Assembly: GCA_035772405.1 (NCBI GenBank) | Contig: JAYKKM010000180.1 | Span: forward strand, 1,213,001-1,277,000 | Direction: 5' to 3' | Length of the DNA stretch: 64,000 nucleotides | From: Chrysogorgia sp. JL179-B06 | Lineage: Eukaryota > Cnidaria > Anthozoa > Scleralcyonacea > Chrysogorgiidae | Shown here: piece after piece, positions 19,570 to 31,652 of the stretch | How the letters are laid out: each line of letters opens with the position of its first letter | Numbering within the stretch: the first letter of the stretch is position 1 | The notes under the pieces: model-generated | Databases searched by the model: none | Seen by the model: only the letters and a program-made list of their open reading frames with translations | What the model was told of the DNA's origin: nothing | Translations under genes and position numbers: made by a program

Positions 19570-20499
19570 ATAATGCTCCTAATACGTCTTTATTATTATT
19601 ATTATTATTAACATAAAGAGCAACTGTTGAAAGATCCAGACAAAACTGGTTTTTGCTTGTTAATGTTTTAATAGTACAAAGCCGGCTTCACTTTTGTCCA
19701 GCTCAAAGTACCCTTGTCAATCTGCAGTTTTTACCAGGTGAAGCAATGACTTCTTCAGCAGACTTTGGTTTAATTCTCTTCCCCGTTTTCCAAAGTAGAT
19801 GGAGATACAGAACCATGCTGTTTCGAGTAAAACTCGGGGATAATTGTGTATATCAACATTCTGTCTCGTACAATTTTTGGATTGTTTCACGGCTGGCAAT
19901 GTTTTTTTTCTGAACCGTATCACCGCTATTTTTCCTTCACTGAAGAGCAGCTCGAGGTAGGAACTTAGTATTTTATTAGCCTCGCTGAATAAGTAATACT
20001 GTCACAGATTGATATTTGTTTGTTGTACGGAGGATGACGGTCAAGACTGCAGCTCGGATTGACAACAAACTTGTTTTTTGAAAACTGCCGTCTTTTTTCG
20101 GGTAGAGTCGTAAAATATTGAAAAGCATTTGTTCATCTCTTCAATAATCATGCTAATAAGATTTCAAACGTTGTCTTGAAACGTTGTCTGTTGTTCAAAC
20201 TATTCTGTTAAATAAAGATTTTTTTCACAAAATTACTTGTTGTTTTGATCGTGTGGCCGATTGCCGTTGACACCGCCAACAAGAGTTTAGCGATGAAATT
20301 AGTGAAATTCCTATATTTTACCTCGAAATCGTTTAACTCTACATTTAGTTGCTTCTTTGGCTTGTTTTTGAATAGTATTTTCTTCAACTTTTTCGTACGT
20401 AATACAAAATAGGCTGTCCATCTCGACCAATCACGGCACGAGAAACTCTATAGTCACCTGTCAATTTCTACTAAAGCCTGATATAAACACGGTAACTGA

Positions 20500-22070
20500 C
20501 CAATCACAGCGTGCGTAAGACACGACTTATTTTATAAATATATATTATATATATATTATGTATATATTTTATATATATTATATTATATTTATCATTTATA
20601 GACCTGGAGCGAGGGGAATTCGACGAAATATTACCCCGAGGGATGATATATATCATCCCGAGGGGTAATATTTCGACGAATTCCCCGAGCGGAGGGTCTA
20701 TAAATGATATATTATACCGAAACAATCTTGAATGCTGTCTTGAAACGTCTTGAAACCATTATTTACAGGCTCGTCGAACTCGAATTCCCCGCTGAATACG
20801 TTTCAGCGGGTATCCCCGCTGAATACGTCATCAGCGGGTAATTCGAACTCGAATTCCCCGCTGATGACGTCTCAGCGGGGAATTCGAGGTTAAATTGACT
20901 GGTCACGTGGTACAAATCTAGCTCTTTAATTGGACAATTTATAGTTGAGGTATAATATTATATATTATTATCAGGGATATATCATCCCGAGGGCTAATAT
21001 TTCGACGAATTCCCCGAGCGGAGGGTCTATAAATGATATATTATACTGAAACAATCTTGAATGCTGTCTTGGAACGTCTTGTTGTTCCTCCATTGTTTAC
21101 AAGCTCGTCTGTTTTACGCGCGAATACTGGATACGAGCGGGGTATTCGAACTCGAATTCCCCGCTGATTACGTCATCAGCGGGGAATTCGAAGTTAAAGC
21201 GGGGAATTCGAGTTTAAACTGACTGGTCACGTGGTACAAATCTAGCTCTTTGATTGGACAATTTATAGTTGAGGTATAATTATATATTATATTATATATT
21301 ATATTATATATTATATTATATATTATATTATACCTCAACTATAAATTGTCCAATCAAAGAGCTAGATTTGTACCACGTGACCAGTCAATTTAAACTCGAA
21401 TTCCCCGCTTTAACCTCGAATTCCCCGCTGACGACGTCATCAGCGGGGAATTCGAGTTCGAATTACCCGCTGATGACGTATTCAGCGGGGAATTCGAGTT
21501 CGAATACCCCGCTCGTACCCAGTACTCGCGCGTTAACCAAGACGAGCCTTAAAACAATAGCCTGTGTACAGCCTGAATATACACCTGTAATTCAGTCTGT
21601 GAAAGCTTGTCGACCCCCCGCTGAGCTACTCAGATCTGAGTAGTAGATTTTGATTGCTCAAATCACAACCCTTGACTTATTCCAGGTACAATTGGTTCTC
21701 TGGGAATTCTTGTGAGATCAAATAATCCAATCAAATAAACAATTATGAATCATATGAGTATTAAACCACTCAAAATCTACTACTCAGATCTGAGTAGCTC
21801 AGCGGGGGGTCGACAAGCTATCGTGCGAGTTTTCACAGACTGAATTACATGTGTATATTCAGGCTGTACACAGGCTAGTAAACAATGGAGGAACAACAAG
21901 ACGTGTCAAGACGTTTCTAGACGTTTCAAGACAGCATTCAAGATTGTTTCGGTATAATATATCATTTATAGACCCTCCGTTCGGGGAATTCGTCGAAATA
22001 TTACCCCTCGGGATAATATTTCGTCGAATTCCCCTCGCTCCGGGTCTATAAATGATAAATATAATATATT
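20500..22070. repeat. Cluster of nested palindromes with GAATTCCCCGCTGA hairpins
   Basis: Arm 20975-21268 is inverted at 21330-22015, centred on a (TATAT)n tract at about 21300. The right arm is longer because of the insertion at 21559-21877. Within the arms lie hairpins of the form GAATTCCCCGCTGAtgacgt and its complement, and TATAGACCCTCCG/CGGAGGGTCTATA hairpins. A third, partial arm copy lies at 20583-20930. The reading frame across 21269-21643 is incidental. Confidence 0.75.
21559..21877. mobile_element. Foldback MITE inserted in a palindrome arm
   Basis: Ends AGCCTGTGTACAGCCTGAAT and the complement, then a second perfect inverted pair GTCGACCCCCCGCTGAGCTA / complement at 21610 and 21815 with ACTCAGATCTGAGT. 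Imperfect 8-9-bp flanks (TAAAACAAT and GTAAACAAT) agree with a target duplication when compared with the uninterrupted arm near 21100. Confidence 0.65.
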
Positions 22071-22185
22071 ATATATTATATTATATATTATATTATATAT
22101 TATATTATATATTATATTATATATTATATATATATTATATATATATTATATATATTATATAATGTATAATTATATATATATAATT
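22071..22185. repeat. AT-rich low-complexity tract
   Basis: (TATTATATTA)n-type sequence between the palindrome cluster and the 235-bp satellite. Confidence 0.85.
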
Positions 22186-22960
22186 GGGTCCCAAGTCCAC
22201 AGTTACCATAAAGCCATATGGTGATAGCCGGTAGGGCACATTGTATACTTTCGTATATATTACGCTCACCGCTCATGTGGTTTGAGCACTCTGATGGATT
22301 GGGCGGAGAGTCTCTCTCAATGAGACGTTTACTGTTAGCATTATGCATTGCTCACTGCTCGCAGTTTGAGCACTCTGGTGACTCCACAATGCAATCCAAC
22401 AATGTGTAGCCGTACATAGTGGGTCCCAAGTCCACAGTTACCATAAAGCCATATGGTGATAGCCGGTAGGGCACATTGTATACTTTCGTATATATTACGC
22501 TCACCGCTCATGTGGTTTGAGCACTCTGATGGATTGGGCGGAGAGTCTCTCTCAATGAGACGTTTACTGTTAGCATTATGCATTGCTCACTGCTCGCAGT
22601 TTGAGCACTCTGGTGACTCCACAATGCAATCCAACAATGTGTAGCCGTACATAGTGGGTCCCAAGTCCACAGTTACCATAAAGCCATATGGTGATAGCCG
22701 GTAGGGCACATTGTATACTTTCGTATATATTACGCTCACCGCTCATGTGGTTTGAGCACTCTGATGGATTGGGCGGAGAGTCTCTCTCAATGAGACGTTT
22801 ACTGTTAGCATTATGCATTGCTCACTGCTCGCAGTTTGAGCACTCTGGTGACTCCACAATGCAATCCAACAATGTGTAGCCGTACATAGTGGGTCCCAAG
22901 TCCACAGTTACCATAAAGCCATATGGTGATAGCCGGTAGGGCACATTGTATACTTTCGTA
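22186..22960. repeat. 235-bp satellite, three full units plus a partial
   Basis: Units begin at 22186, 22421, 22656 and 22891 (partial) with GGGTCCCAAGTCCACAGTTA. By eye the full units are identical. The last unit runs into an AT tract at 22961. Short reading frames on both strands recur every 235 bp and carry no recognisable protein. Confidence 0.95.
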
Positions 22961-23465
22961 TATATATATATATATATATATAATATAATATAATATAATA
23001 TATATTATATTATATATAATATAATATATATATATTTCAAAAACTCATTAATATTCATTAACCAAATTGTCCAATCACATTTCCGTATTTAGTCACGCGC
23101 AAGGCTTTTATACCTGATAAAATCCATGAATACTAATCAGCATGAAAATTATAAAAGTCTTTACGAACTTTATATAAAATTCCTGCTAATTTGCATTTCA
23201 TACATCAACCCAATTTACCTCTAATAGAAAATAAAAACCAGTACACTCCCTAGTGATTACAATCAATTGTTTTTGAAGCTATTTAAAACACTCGAACTCG
23301 CGTTTTATCATATCTAAAATGCTCGCGCTGCGCGCTCGCATTTTAAATCTGGTAAAACGCTCCTCGTGTTTTAAATACTACATAATATAATATATATATT
23401 ATATAATATATATATATAATATAATATATATTATATATATATTATATATATATATATATATAAAG
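22961..23465. repeat. AT tracts around a repeat with a GCGCGC hairpin
   Basis: AT microsatellites at 22961-23035 and 23388-23462 bracket about 350 bp ending in a hairpin (AAAATGCTCGCGCTGCGCGC and its complement with TTTTAAA arms, 23300-23380). No gene seen. Confidence 0.5.
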
Positions 23466-23905
23466 AAAGTCGGATGTGATAAAACTCAAGTGTTAATGAT
23501 ATAGATATAGTGTTGTTATATCTGTCTTCGCGATCCAAACAAATATACTATTGCATGACCTAAATGCGAGGGAGACTCACACACTACCCCCAAGGGGATA
23601 AAACGTGCTTAAAAATAAATTCTACGCAACGTAAACCTGCATGCGTTGAATTCCGGTGTAGTTAATTTTACGCGCTAGTGGAAATTGCTTATGTACGTTT
23701 TATTTACGCACGTTCTACGAACGTACACATTTATGCGAACTTAGCTTGTGTCAACTCAACATAACAGAAACTCGTACTAATCGAAAAATACGTACTAACT
23801 CGCTATAACTCGTCGAGTTACAAGATTGCTTCCTGTTTTTCGTCGAAGATATTTTCAAAACAAGACAAAACGGACTGCGCCAATCGCGTTTGAATTATAA
23901 GCATC

Positions 23906-24685
23906 ATGTCTTCAGAAGAGAGCGGCAGTAATGCAAAACAATACAGTTCCATGTCTCAAGCTCTGCAATTCAAAGGAGGATGTGGCTTCGCTAGTTTGAT
24001 GAATCTCAAGCCTGGTCATAGAGTGTTAGACATGGGCTGCGGTACTGGAGAAGTAACACGATTTCTTGTTGAGCAAGTTGGTGAGGATGGTGAAGTAGTG
24101 GGAGTTGATCCAGATGAAGAAAGAATAAAACTTGCTAGAAGCAACTTGGCTGACATTCCAAACGTTACTATGCATGTTGGGGACAGCGTGTCTGGATTTC
24201 CACACGTAAACGAAGCGTACTACGACCTTCACTTCAGCAACTATGTATTCCACTGGCTAAACCTCGATGAAAGGCAGGTGTACGTGAAGAAAGCCTTCGA
24301 GTGTCTCAAACCACAAGGTATACTGGCCATACAGTGCTTGCCGAAGCCTCGTGACGGTACCATTACTCAACGATTGCTGGATAGTTACAACTCAATGCCC
24401 AATGGCCCAAAGGTTACAGGCGTTGAAGAACACAACATCAAAGCGTTGCTGGTTAGCTGTGGATTTTCTGATGTGGAAGTAAAGTTCCTAACTGGGACCA
24501 CTGATTTCAATTCCTTGGACGATCTTGCAGCGTTTTTTTTGGCGACGTTCTATTGTGACCTTGATGATCTACCAGATAAGCAGGTGGTAGAAGACTTCAA
24601 GAAAAGTGTGATACAGCCAGATGGTCGTGTTAAAGGCTCGTTCGAAATATGTCAGATCACAGGCAGCCGAGCCCATGAGACCTAG
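23906..24685 (+). CDS. Class I SAM-dependent methyltransferase, single exon
   Basis: 259 residues, ATG to TAG, with no intron. The Rossmann-type methyltransferase fold is clear: motif I VLDMGCGTGEVT (residues 40-51), acidic motif II VVGVDPD (64-70), GDS at 92-94, motif IV-like YDLHFSNYVFHWL (106-118) and LKPQGILAIQ (134-143). The C-terminal half (about 170-259) is less conserved. Overall it resembles small-molecule methyltransferases of the UbiE/BioC and juvenile-hormone-acid-methyltransferase-like groups found in invertebrates; the substrate cannot be told. A CCAAT-type sequence lies about 27 bp before the ATG and no TATA box is obvious. The intronless structure, beside intron-rich neighbours, could mean retroposition or ancient transfer, or simply a lineage-specific intronless family. 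Confidence 0.9.
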   Translation: MSSEESGSNAKQYSSMSQALQFKGGCGFASLMNLKPGHRVLDMGCGTGEVTRFLVEQVGEDGEVVGVDPDEERIKLARSNLADIPNVTMHVGDSVSGFPHVNEAYYDLHFSNYVFHWLNLDERQVYVKKAFECLKPQGILAIQCLPKPRDGTITQRLLDSYNSMPNGPKVTGVEEHNIKALLVSCGFSDVEVKFLTGTTDFNSLDDLAAFFLATFYCDLDDLPDKQVVEDFKKSVIQPDGRVKGSFEICQITGSRAHET

Positions 24686-27600
24686 TATAGTAGTATGGTC
24701 TCTTAGAGATATCTTTATCAAACTTTAAGACGTTTAAGTACTATTTAAAAAACGAGCAGCAGTGTTTTATCAGGTTTAAAAGTAAATGGAGTAATTTTCC
24801 GATGCCTGCGAGTGAAGGTGTGAGGGTATCAAATGTTAACACGAACATGTCGAGTTATGTGTTCAATAATTGTACTTTCAATTAAAAATTGATTCTTGTA
24901 AAGAGCTAGATCGCGGTAGTTCTTAAATTTGAATGTTGTTGTTCGAGAATTATCATTATGTGTTGACACTATAATTATGTTAATGTAAGAATACGATCTT
25001 TGAAAATCTTTATTCACGAGAAGTTTCTGCATGAATAAGTGTGCTTTAGCTATTATAAAGACGCATGCATGTGACTATAACTTCGTAGCAGCAATTGGAT
25101 AGTTGGTTTATGAATTATTAATGAGTTTTTGTAGTACATATAAACCCTCCACACGTTTTAGATTTCTGTATAGAAAACACCAATATAGTTGATAAGTTAT
25201 TACTCGGGATACTTGTGGTAGCCGAGTCTAGGTTTACCCTTGGAATGTTTTTTCAATGTCGAGACACGTGATCGAGATATTGCATTGCAATTACATGCAT
25301 CATCTCGTGATCATCCCTATATGGCTTTGGCAAATCTGAGCATTGGTAAATGCGCCAATTTCGGAGGTTCCCACAGTGCAGTGCATTTTATCAGTTCAAA
25401 CTATATTCCAGCTTTTGATAAAATGATAAGAACTTCTCTGTTGATCCCCGTTTGGATGCGTTCGAGGAAGTCTAATAAAAATCCTTAGACTTAGTATTAT
25501 AAGAATGTATATCACAACTAAATTTATTTTCAAACTTAAAATCAATGGAGTTTTGCAATGATTTGAAGACAAATTAGGGACAACGATGGAATTGTCTTCT
25601 AAAATTAAGAGTTTTCCAATTCTAGTTCGAATTGCCTGTTGTCATTTAAAACGATTTAGGATGTTTGCAAATGGCGGCTGTTTGTTCTGCACTGTTATCT
25701 ATTTCTTTCGTAACATCGATCCTACAACAATGAGAAATTGTACTTTATCCATCTTACATGTATGTCAAAATGTTTGAACTGATGATTATCGTATGATTAA
25801 CTGCATATGTTTTCATTGACACCACCAAATATTTTTAACTGAAGAGCTGTAACTTTGTACAGTGGAGTACCAACATTTAACAGACATATAAGGAAAAGAT
25901 GATGATCAGAGTAACTGGAAATAAAATTAAAATGAATAAGAGATGTTGGCATCATAGCTCTTCTATCTGATCATAAACATCGATGTTTTTATGACAAGTT
26001 CACGTCTCTTCAGCATATAAATTCATCATTGCTATTATTTCCTCGTGTCTCCAGGTAGCTCTTTTTCACAGCATCTGAAAAAGTTGAAGCTTGATGAAAA
26101 TAATAATTAACCAAAAGAGCTTGGTTTGTACTGGAAAGTATTCGCATAAAACACTTAACTTGGTTAATAAGTCTTTATTACAGTTTTTGATTTCGTTCAT
26201 TCGTTTCGGAGTCATCGCTCCTTAGACATTGCTATATACTTGCAAGAAAAAAACGAGAGACGAAAAAAGCCGAAAGAGCCCTGGTACATTATCGTAAGAG
26301 TCGGGTTAGTGGTAGGTTGAGTGTTATGGTAAGCGTTAGGTTAGGACCTGTTTTAAATTTGGGGATATTTTTATGGAAAGTCAGCCAAAATTCCGTTTTT
26401 TAAATAAATTTGTAAAATCATTAATAAAATTAATATTTAATCAGCATCTTTTAACCCAGGATAAAACATTGATTAATAAAACATCAATGACAATGTTTTA
26501 TCAAAGTTAACTTGCTCAAATTGAGCTTTTTCGGAGTTAAGATAATTTGTTTGTACCGTTTCTACAACTTCCAAACAAAGTATGCATCATATATATTCTA
26601 TTCATTTTACAAGTTCGTTAAAACATTCGCGGTCGAATATTTTAACGTAACAAAGTTCAAAACAGGCATCGGGGTAATTCCTGTACTGGGACAAACACAT
26701 CACGAATCTAGTGGCGAGTGAGTTTCCATCCATTGAAAGGGTCCTTTACTTTCGGCAAACGTCAAAGCGACAAACAAATGAGCTGTGGTTTGTGTTGGAA
26801 GGGCCTTCACCCTCGCAAGCGAGGGTGATAATCTCGCCGCCGGCAGGAATCCATCTATATATATATATTTTTCTGAGCGGAGCATGGTAGGACCAACTCG
26901 TTATAAGGAAGTAAAAAGTCGTTTTTGGGTGATCCGTATGAATCAGAGAATATTTGAGCAATATGAAGGATGGTGATCTGACGAACTACATAAAGAGGTT
27001 TTTACGAAGGGTATACACGTTCTCATAATATAATAGACACGTATGTTATGTATTTAGACTCGGTAATTCCAAAACTGTTTTCAGAATTGAAATCGAGTAA
27101 ATATTGGCCGAGGTAACGTTCAAAATCTACGTACGATGAACCGGCCTTTTTCGACAGACGCGGTAGAAAAAGCGAGCGAGGGGATTTTGCGGATTCGTAT
27201 TTCTAGTTAATATTTAAACAGCACGTTAAACCAAAACGTTGCTGTTGGATGACTACTTCATGCATTAAACCAAAAATACAATGTGTTTAGTAACCGTCAC
27301 CGCGCACAAATTTCCATAAACGTGAACAAGAAGTCTACAATGATCTGCTAACATTGCGAAATGCAAAATTGCTTATAAAAGAACTCGTAGTGAATTGCCT
27401 AAACTATACTTAAATTAAATTAAATAGTGACTTCCATAACAGACATACCAGATACCTTTACCTGCACTACCACTTTGTCCTTAAGACAAAACATTAATTA
27501 TACCTTTTACTATGCTATGTGGAATGAAGTTTTCACTCGGCAGCAAGTTTTAAATTATTTTATAGTTTAGTTTTTTTAGTGCTACCCTAAATAATCCTTA

Positions 27601-27733
27601 CCCATTATCACGCATGAATCTATTAGTGACTACTACTCCCAAAATCCTCGGTATATCTTTTTGTCTCCCCTCCGCAGAGGCTTCCAATACAGTAGAGGGG
27701 GGTTATATCCGCTGAAAATCGGAACGCGCGTTC
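24686..27733. other. Spacer with no recognised gene
   Basis: Only short frames without family resemblance (e.g. 25240-25488, 26512-26721). There is a small inverted pair at 25205-25230 and a (TA)n tract near 26855. No exon with convincing splice sites was recognised. Confidence 0.5.
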
Positions 27734-27991
27734 TGCCTGGTTACTCAGCTAAGCGTACTTTTTGATTTTTGATTCGGAATCCAAAATCAAAGCGAAGCGA
27801 AAGCTAAACGATTTATTCGATTAGTATTTGTTATTTTCATGTTGGTGGGTTATTTTTGGACGAGTTATAAGTAAAGCGTAATGACAATTTAATGTCTAAT
27901 CGTGGTGGGAAACGAGGAGCTGGAAGGCCACGATTGCCGTATACTATCTTGAACAAGAGGCTGAAATTAGTGCTGGCTGAGTAACCAGGCA
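27734..27991. mobile_element. MITE with TGCCTGGTTACTCAGC ends
   Basis: Perfect 16-bp inverted ends TGCCTGGTTACTCAGC (27734) and GCTGAGTAACCAGGCA (to 27991). A short internal frame beginning MSNRGGKRGAGRPRL starts at about 27893, possibly a relic of a parent transposon gene. No clear target duplication. Confidence 0.65.
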
Positions 27992-29198
27992 AATCGTGAC
28001 AGCCTCATTAACATAAGAAAGAAAATCGATTTCGCAATTCGTACGTCATTGTGAATATTCTATTGATTATGCTTACTCACGATTGTTGCTCATTCTATAT
28101 CTGACCTAAAATTCCATTCGATTTTCCTTAAACACGGAGCGAGCGCATAAGTAGAGGCTGAGTAGCTCAGCCAAACACATCTGATTGGTCCGCACGACTA
28201 ATTTTACTTCCGGTGCATACTTTGACTGAAGAGTGAAGACTTGTTTACTTGTTTTAATATTTAAAAATCTTGTTTTAATATTAAAAAATTGGACTTTCCC
28301 CTTGTTTAAACGTCGAGTTTGTCATTTTTCAAGTGTAATACATCATTACTATTTCAATAAGTCGAAAAATTACTCTTTCAATAAACTAAGGTAAGCGAAA
28401 AATACGGAAAATTCGGGAAAACACACAGGAAAACACAATTACAAAAACATCCTGTATACAACAAAAACATCCCGTAATATACCGTATAGGCTATAGCTTT
28501 CGAACTCTATGGACACAGACAATGTATGAGAATATAGTGGTCTTTTGTGTTATATTTTCTAAAATGTCATTTTGAAAATGGAAACATGTTTTAGACGAAT
28601 GTACATACAAGTGTACATACGTGCGGGAAAATGTCAATTACACCAGAAGCAAAAACAGTTTTATAGTGACGAAAGATTTCGGAAACAAACTTTACTCAGA
28701 TAAATAACCATAGACAACAAACAAGACTGTCGGGTAAGTTAAAAACAAGCAGTAAAAGACATCGTGATTACTTTACCATGCAACGAAATGCAGCCAGAAA
28801 AGTCGATCATGAATATTCAACCATGAAGGACACCAGTTATTTTTAGTTTTATAGGTAATATTTTCATCAAGAATCGAGTAGCCCTTGCCAGTTTAGGTAT
28901 AAATTATTGGAGAAACTTAACGAACAATAATTGTGTAGAAATTATAGGGAGCAACAACAAAAAGATGTATTCATTTCCCCCAAAAAACTAGGTCTAGACA
29001 GTGCAAATATATGTTTAGCGTCTCACCGTTATTGTTGTTGAATGCAGATGATATCCTTCGCTTTTTTATTCATATATCCACACTTGTAGTTGTAAGACAG
29101 TTCTAACACCAATAATGTTCGGATAATGAATATCCATTAATGTCTAAACATTACTTCCTAATGACGACTTGACGAGACAAACAACTTTGTTTTTGCAC
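27992..29198. other. Spacer with no recognised feature
   Basis: AT-rich; no gene, RNA or complete repeat identified. Confidence 0.5.
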
Positions 29199-29730
29199 GA
29201 CGCTGGACGGGTTAGGGTAAAACGCGGATACGGACGGACGGACGGACGGACGGACGGATGGACGGATGGACGGATGGCTTCAATTTTCATAGAGTCATAT
29301 CCGCGTTTTACCCTCGGGTAAAACGCGGATATGGTGTATACAAAATGTGTTCATGTCTTTAAAAGTCATATCGTGTTTATGTAAAATTTTATAACTAATA
29401 GTACGATACTATCTCTTAGCTGAATTTAATACTAACGATCTATAGAATTCTAACTTAATAGTACAAAATTACGCGCTAAATCTCTATAATTAAGAAAATG
29501 GTGTGTACTGATGCATGTCTATCAATTTGGCCCGAAACTTTTAAAATGAAACGATATAACAATAACAAATCTTTAACAAATCTTTAAATATCAAACAAAT
29601 CTAACATCTAACAAATCTTTAAATATCAAATAATATCAAATCCAGTAATATCCAGTAATATCAAATTAACTTAAATGTACTGCATATATACGGGAAAGTC
29701 AATACATCACAATATATTATGACTGGACAG

Positions 29731-30015
29731 CTAAACACCCACGCCAAAATGTCGTAGTAGTACCATGTGTTGCGTAGTGAGCTGAGATGCCACCCAGTTT
29801 GCCACAGCTACCATACTTGGCTGGAAATATGGCTGCTTGGAACGAAGGCAGCTTAAATGCACATGAAAGTACACATTTGCTACTTTTGACCCTCTTTCAC
29901 CAGATGGAAGTAGAAAGCCTCGTGGCATTCTGGAGACGATTGTGGCGTCATATGGTGGATCTGGTATGCGCTCATCGGGTTTCAGTGTTTGACTGCAACC
30001 GTGACAAGTTCGCAC
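29731..30015 (-). pseudogene. Zinc-binding C-terminal domain remnant
   Basis: An open stretch of 94 codons read from a GTG, with an in-frame stop shortly upstream. It has CHGC near its start, PPYDATIVSR, then VYFHVHLSCLRSKQPYFQPS and LLRHFGVGV at the end. The C-x2-C ... H-x4-C arrangement and the PYFxP..V motif resemble a C-terminal domain I associate with transposon-linked proteins in cnidarians and other invertebrates; I cannot name the family with certainty. It is probably a fragment of the element's parent gene. Confidence 0.5.
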
Positions 30016-30054
30016 CCCAGTAACTAGTAACTAGTAGTAGGCTTGGGTATACCA

Positions 30055-30810
30055 TATCCGCGTTTTACCCGAAATGGTAAAACGCGGATATGACTCTAAA
30101 AGACATGAAACACATTTTGTATACCATATCCACGTTTTACCCGAAAGGGTAAAACGCGGATATGACTCTAAAAGACATGAAACACATTTTGTATACCATA
30201 TCCGCGTTTTACCCTTTCGGGTAAAACGCGGATATGACTCTAAAAGACATGAAACACATTTTGTATACCATATCCGCGTTTTACCCGAAAGGGTAAAACG
30301 CGGATATTACTCTAACAGACATGAAACACATTTTGTATACCATATCCGCGTTTTACCCGAAAGGGTAAAACGCGGATATTACTCTAAAAGACATGAAACA
30401 CATTTTGTACCATATCCGCGTTTTACCCGAAAGGGTAAAACGCGGATATGACTCTAAAAGACATGAAACACATTTTGTATACCATATCCGCGTTTTACCC
30501 GAAAGGGTAAAACGCGGATATGACTCTAAAAGACATGAAACACATTTTGTATACCATATCCGCATTTTACCCGAAAGGGTAAAACGCGGATATGACTCTA
30601 AAAGACATGAAACACATTTTGTATACCATATCCGCGTTTTACCCGAAAGGGTAAAACGCGGATATGACTCTAAAAGATATGAAACACATTTTGTATACCA
30701 TATCCGCGTTTTACCCGAAAGGGTAAAACGCGGATATTACTCTAAAAGACATGAAACACATTTTGTATACCATATCCGCGTTTTACCCGAGGGTAAAACG
30801 CGGATATGAC
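30055..30810. repeat. 72-bp hairpin satellite
   Basis: About ten units of GGTAAAACGCGGATATGACT + CTAAAAGACATGAAACACAT + TTTGTATACC, each flanked by the hairpin ATATCCGCGTTTTACCC / GGGTAAAACGCGGATAT. Because 72 is divisible by three, a false 24-residue repeat protein (VKRGYDSKRHETHFVYHIRV) reads through. Confidence 0.95.
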
Positions 30811-30893
30811 TCTATGAAAATTGAAGCCATCCGTCCATCCGTCCGTCCGTCCGTCCGTCCGTATCCGCGTTTTACCCTAACCCGACGCTGGAC

Positions 30894-31544
30894 AGTGAAA
30901 ATACTAAAATATGGAACCCGCTGTCTGGTGAAAGCCAGACAACTGCTGCTAAAAAGTTCTAAATTTAAATTGTATTGACTTGCAAAAAGGCTTTATATGT
31001 TTTTGCAATATATAATAAAGACACTAGTGCCTTTTTTAATTCATATATGGGTAATTGAGGGTAACAAATTTCTGAATGAAGGAGGATAATCCATGCACTT
31101 CACTCACTCACTCATTGCCGACTTGACAGTTACTTTATAATCCATTTATCTCCATAGAAGCTATCTGCAAAAGAAGATGCTTGCGGAGGAGGCAGTATAG
31201 AAGCTAGTCAGTACGACTCCATAGGTATTAATAGACGCATGTTTAATATATATAATTATAAAATAACAAAGTTATACTACGCTGGTTCTGATTGGCTAGA
31301 TGTGTGCTTCAATCACTCGATAGAAACACGCTGACGTACATACGGTGGCCCACAAGTGCAAAACAATTTACTTTTATTAAAAACAAAATACGTTTATTGA
31401 AAACAAATCTTTTTAATTAAAAACAAAACTTTCTTTTCCAAAACAAAATACTTTCTGCAAAATCGAATTTATTTCTTTGCAATCTCAATTTTTCTTTTCT
31501 GCTTGGTTCTGAAAGATAGAATATTGTTTTGAAATAAAGTAGTT
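30894..31544. other. Spacer with no recognised feature
   Basis: No gene, RNA or complete repeat seen. Confidence 0.5.
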
Positions 31545-31652
31545 GTGTTTGATAAAAGAATTTTGGTTTTATCGTTTCGATACAAAATTATTTCTTTCAA
31601 AACAAAACTCACTTTTCGTGAACCATATTTGGAGGCTTGGCGCGAGTTCAAA

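Larger units (their letters stand above)
18678..20475. repeat. Region bounded by inverted AGTAGAAATT..CAGGTGACTAT ends
   Basis: TAGTAGAAATTCACAGGTGA at 18678 is matched by TCACCTGTCAATTTCTACTA at about 20455. The interior has no protein-coding gene I can recognise. It contains the dispersed repeat at 18965-19150 and the MITE at 19412-19569. Confidence 0.45.
29209..30883. mobile_element. 1.7-kb foldback element with 10-bp target duplication
   Basis: Inverted ends GGGTTAGGGTAAAACGCGGA and the complement continue through (GGAC)n and CATAGAGTCATATCC for about 150 bp per arm. GACGCTGGAC is duplicated exactly at 29199-29208 and 30884-30893. The interior carries a protein remnant (29731-30015, minus) and a 72-bp hairpin satellite (30055-30810). 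Long TIRs with a 9-10-bp duplication suggest a Mutator-like origin. Confidence 0.82.

Noticed and set aside
30074..30809. Frames of 125 and 138 codons with a 24-residue repeat (KRGYDSKRHETHF type)
   Set aside because: The 72-bp satellite period is a multiple of three, so any open frame repeats. Both strands are open and no start, splice or family support exists.
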